Origin: Chara braunii
Taxonomy: Eukaryota > Streptophyta > Charophyceae > Charales > Characeae
NCBI GenBank assembly: GCA_003427395.1
Contig: BFEA01000166.1
Location: forward strand, 1,018,555 to 1,047,747
Length of the DNA: 29,193 bases
Direction of reading: 5' to 3'
In this document: positions 27,442 through 29,193 of the stretch, one piece after another
How the letters are laid out: the number at the start of each line of letters is the position of its first letter
Position numbering within the stretch: position 1 is the first letter of the stretch
Made by a program: the position numbers and the translations under genes
The notes under the pieces: generated by a model
What the model was told of the DNA's origin: nothing
The model's database searches: none
What the model saw: only the letters and a program-made list of their open reading frames with translations

Positions 27442-27880
27442 CAACTTTGGCCAGTTGCTGCTTTTTTGTACTGATTGATTTGTGCTCGTTGTTTTTATGC
27501 CTTCTTGAGGCTTCTTCTATGTTTTCTTTCCTAGTCTGTGGCAGCACTCTCCCGTAGTTTTGTAGAATGCATTGTAAACAGGATCTCACATAGACTGCAT
27601 AAGCTCTGCAGACCTGTGTAGTTTTGTACTGTGGGATACGCTATAAATAGGATCTCAATAGGATCTCACTTAGTCTGTACATAGTATGACCTAAGAACAT
27701 TGAAATTGTCTGTGCTTTTGTGTTTTGAGTTTGTTGATTTTTTGAGTTTTCATTGCTGACTGCGACCGGGGCATGAACCTGGCCGAAGTGCCGGGATCAT
27801 GCCATAACGGTCGGTCTTTGTGAGGGACGCCGGACCCGGTTTCCTGCTTTTATAAGGATTTAAAAAAAAAAAAAAAAAAA
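27442..27880 (+). mobile_element. LINE 3'UTR and poly(A) tail
   Basis: Follows the RT stop codon directly. It includes a local repeat (AGGATCTCA, three times near 27580-27665). It ends with TGAGGGACGCCGGACCCGG (27821-27839), TTTTATAAGGATT and poly(A) at 27862-27880. The terminal GGGACGCCGGACCC motif links it to the tails at 5382 and 26191. A (GA)n run (27881-27893) comes next. Confidence 0.8.
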
Positions 27881-28208
27881 GAGAGAGAGAGAGCATTAAA
27901 AAATAATAATAATAAAAAAATAGAGGCAACATGCTAATTAAAGCTGTTTCCAAGTAGTGGTGATACATGCTAAACCAGAGTTCGATCCGTTGATTTCTAC
28001 AGGGTTATTTTAGGTTTGAGCACCGTCATATAAAGCTGTACAATACTAGACCTGGCAATTAACTTACACAGGTTAAGACAGTAGTAACCCTTGACAATCA
28101 AGGGTTAAAAAATTGACCCAGAGTTCACTTGGCACTCACTCCGCTTGCCAAAGCAGGCGCTGAGTGCCTAAGCTATGTACTGTCAGAGTTTAGCAGAACA
28201 ATCTTGTA
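27881..28208. other. No gene; simple repeats and two hairpins
   Basis: Contains (GA)6 and an AT-rich (AAT)n patch at 27899-27920. TAACCCTTGA-CAA-TCAAGGGTTA (28085-28107) is a perfect 10-bp stem with a 3-base loop. GGCACTCA/TGAGTGCC (28131-28138 and 28161-28168) is a second inverted repeat. Confidence 0.7.
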
Positions 28209-28815
28209 CTACCGTCGTCCCCCGAACATAACACACCCTGATTCTGAATGTATACAAGCTATCTTTCCGGTCTGCAGCCAAAAAATGAGGGTGCATTGTG
28301 TTCAGGGGAAGACAGTAGGGTGGCATCCTAGGCTGTTCCTCACCACTGATTATGAATGTATACAAGCTATCTTTCCGGTCTGCAACGGCCAAAATGAAGG
28401 TGCGTTCTTTCCCGTCTGGTGCAGCCAAAATGAGGGTGCGTTGTGTTCGGGGGAAGATGGTAGGGTGTCATCCTAGGCTGTTCCTCGCCAGATGCCGTCC
28501 TGCCATCCTCCCCCAAATAGAACATACAGGGACGTTCGTTCATTATCGCCGTACATAAGAGTGAACATTGCCCTAGGTACAACTATAATGACAGTACGAC
28601 AAGTATGTTATATTCGGAGGAAGACTGTAGGCTGTTCATCCCCCAAGTGTTGTCCTACCATAGGCTGTTCCTGTCAAGATGTCATCCTACCGAACTCCCC
28701 CAAATAGACCGTACAAAAAACAAACAAACAAACAAATAGACTTTACGCCGTACGGTTATTATCGCTGACTGAACGTTGCCCCGAAATTATACAGCTATAA
28801 TGACCATACGGTAAG
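28209..28815. mobile_element. Cluster of family C MITEs, partly in tandem
   Basis: A 31-base left arm (28209-28239, CTACCGTCGTCCCCCGAACA) pairs with right arms ending at 28318 and at 28463 (27 of 31 matches with the latter). The block after 28347 repeats the interior of the first with a 117-base offset (GAATGTATACAAGCTATCTT). A further copy at 28499-28631 has 29-base arms, 22 matching, and ACAACTATAATGA at 28579. A fourth at about 28686-28803 keeps the inner inverted core, CCGTACGGTTATTATCGCTG against CCGTATGGTCATTATAGCTG, and ACAGCTATAATGA at 28791, but has lost its right arm. A linker word, AGGCTGTTCCTC or a close variant, follows the units. Confidence 0.8.
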
Positions 28816-28841
28816 CTGTTCCTCGCTAGATCCTGTACCTG

Positions 28842-29005
28842 GGGCCAAGTCCCACTAGCAGCTTTGAGTTTCCTCAACGCCTTATTCTGGTCGTGTTTGT
28901 GGAGAAATGCAGAAATGGCGTTGAGTTTCCTCAACTGCACGTCTCCACAAACACGTCCACATTCAGGCGTTGAGGAAACTCAACGCTGCTAATGGGACTT
29001 GGCCC
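28842..29005. mobile_element. 164-bp foldback MITE with 40-base inverted ends
   Basis: The left end, GGGCCAAGTCCCACTAGCAG and onward to 28881, pairs with the right end (28966-29005) at 38 of 40 positions. Further in, GTGTTTGTGGAGA pairs with TCTCCACAAACAC. The centre has another GTTGAGTTTCCTCAAC block. Nearly the whole element can fold as one hairpin. It has no coding content. I found no clear target duplication. It is unrelated to families B, C and D by sequence. Confidence 0.92.
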
Positions 29006-29126
29006 TTCGATGCCGATCTAACCCTCAATCTTCGAAACTTCCATGGCATGAGCCGGTTTTAAAAGTTAAAAAAAAAAAAAAAAAATCCATGGATCTCGTG
29101 ATTCTCGTGTGAAGTTCTCAAAGTTC

Positions 29127-29193
29127 TATCAACCATTGATCCTTGCAAACTTCTCCCCCCTTCCCCCCCCCCCCCTATCAACCATTGATCCTT
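29127..29193. repeat. 49-bp tandem repeat running off the window
   Basis: TATCAACCATTGATCCTT at 29127-29144 recurs at 29176-29193, where the window ends. The intervening DNA is C-rich (C13 at about 29163-29175). Confidence 0.85.

Overview
This window is eukaryotic, gene-poor and repeat-rich nuclear DNA. There are no bacterial operons, rRNA genes or CRISPR arrays. There are many long homopolymers, microsatellites, target-site-flanked repeats, RNA polymerase III-type tRNA-like promoters, and remains of L1-type non-LTR retrotransposons. Their endonuclease, gag-like and RT zinc-binding motifs resemble those of green-plant LINEs. My best guess, from general impression and not from any search, is a large-genome streptophyte such as a charophyte alga. 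The assembly is draft quality: a 175-base gap lies at 17749-17923, and single Ns lie at 8551, 24468 and 24480.

Layout. 1-1557 is mostly unassigned, with a 49-bp tandem repeat, a perfect hairpin and a primer-binding-site-like sequence at a possible LTR edge. 1650-3850 is two diverged direct copies of a ~1 kb repeat. 5382-5620 is the 3' end of a minus-strand LINE, followed by a duplicated block at 5649-6180. 6888-7869 carries four small inverted-repeat elements (MITE-like). 8457-8850 is a shuffled repeat mosaic with an assembly seam. 8960-12410 is a broken minus-strand LINE with ORF1, endonuclease and the start of RT. It is cut off on its 3' side. 14276-15421 is the best candidate for a host exon: a long open frame with no good ATG, preceded by a splice-acceptor-like sequence and broken by one TAA.

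16060-21200 mixes a degenerate CAGCTG-rich minisatellite, a tRNA-derived SINE, three copies of one MITE family around the gap, a MITE inserted in the minisatellite, a second tRNA-like head and a five-unit 157-bp satellite. 22758-23945 is a ~550-bp direct duplication with ~110-bp subrepeats. 26600-27880 is the 3' end of a plus-strand LINE (RT zinc-binding domain, 3'UTR, poly(A)). 28209-29005 holds a MITE that appears to have been amplified in tandem, then a large foldback element.

I see no intact gene whose function I can name, and no convincing new biochemical system. The most interesting material is structural. It includes a MITE family with a conserved asymmetric internal motif that also occurs as a tandem array, a poly(A)-only insertion with target-site-like flanks, a LINE truncated on the unexpected side, and a possible host exon interrupted by a single in-frame stop.
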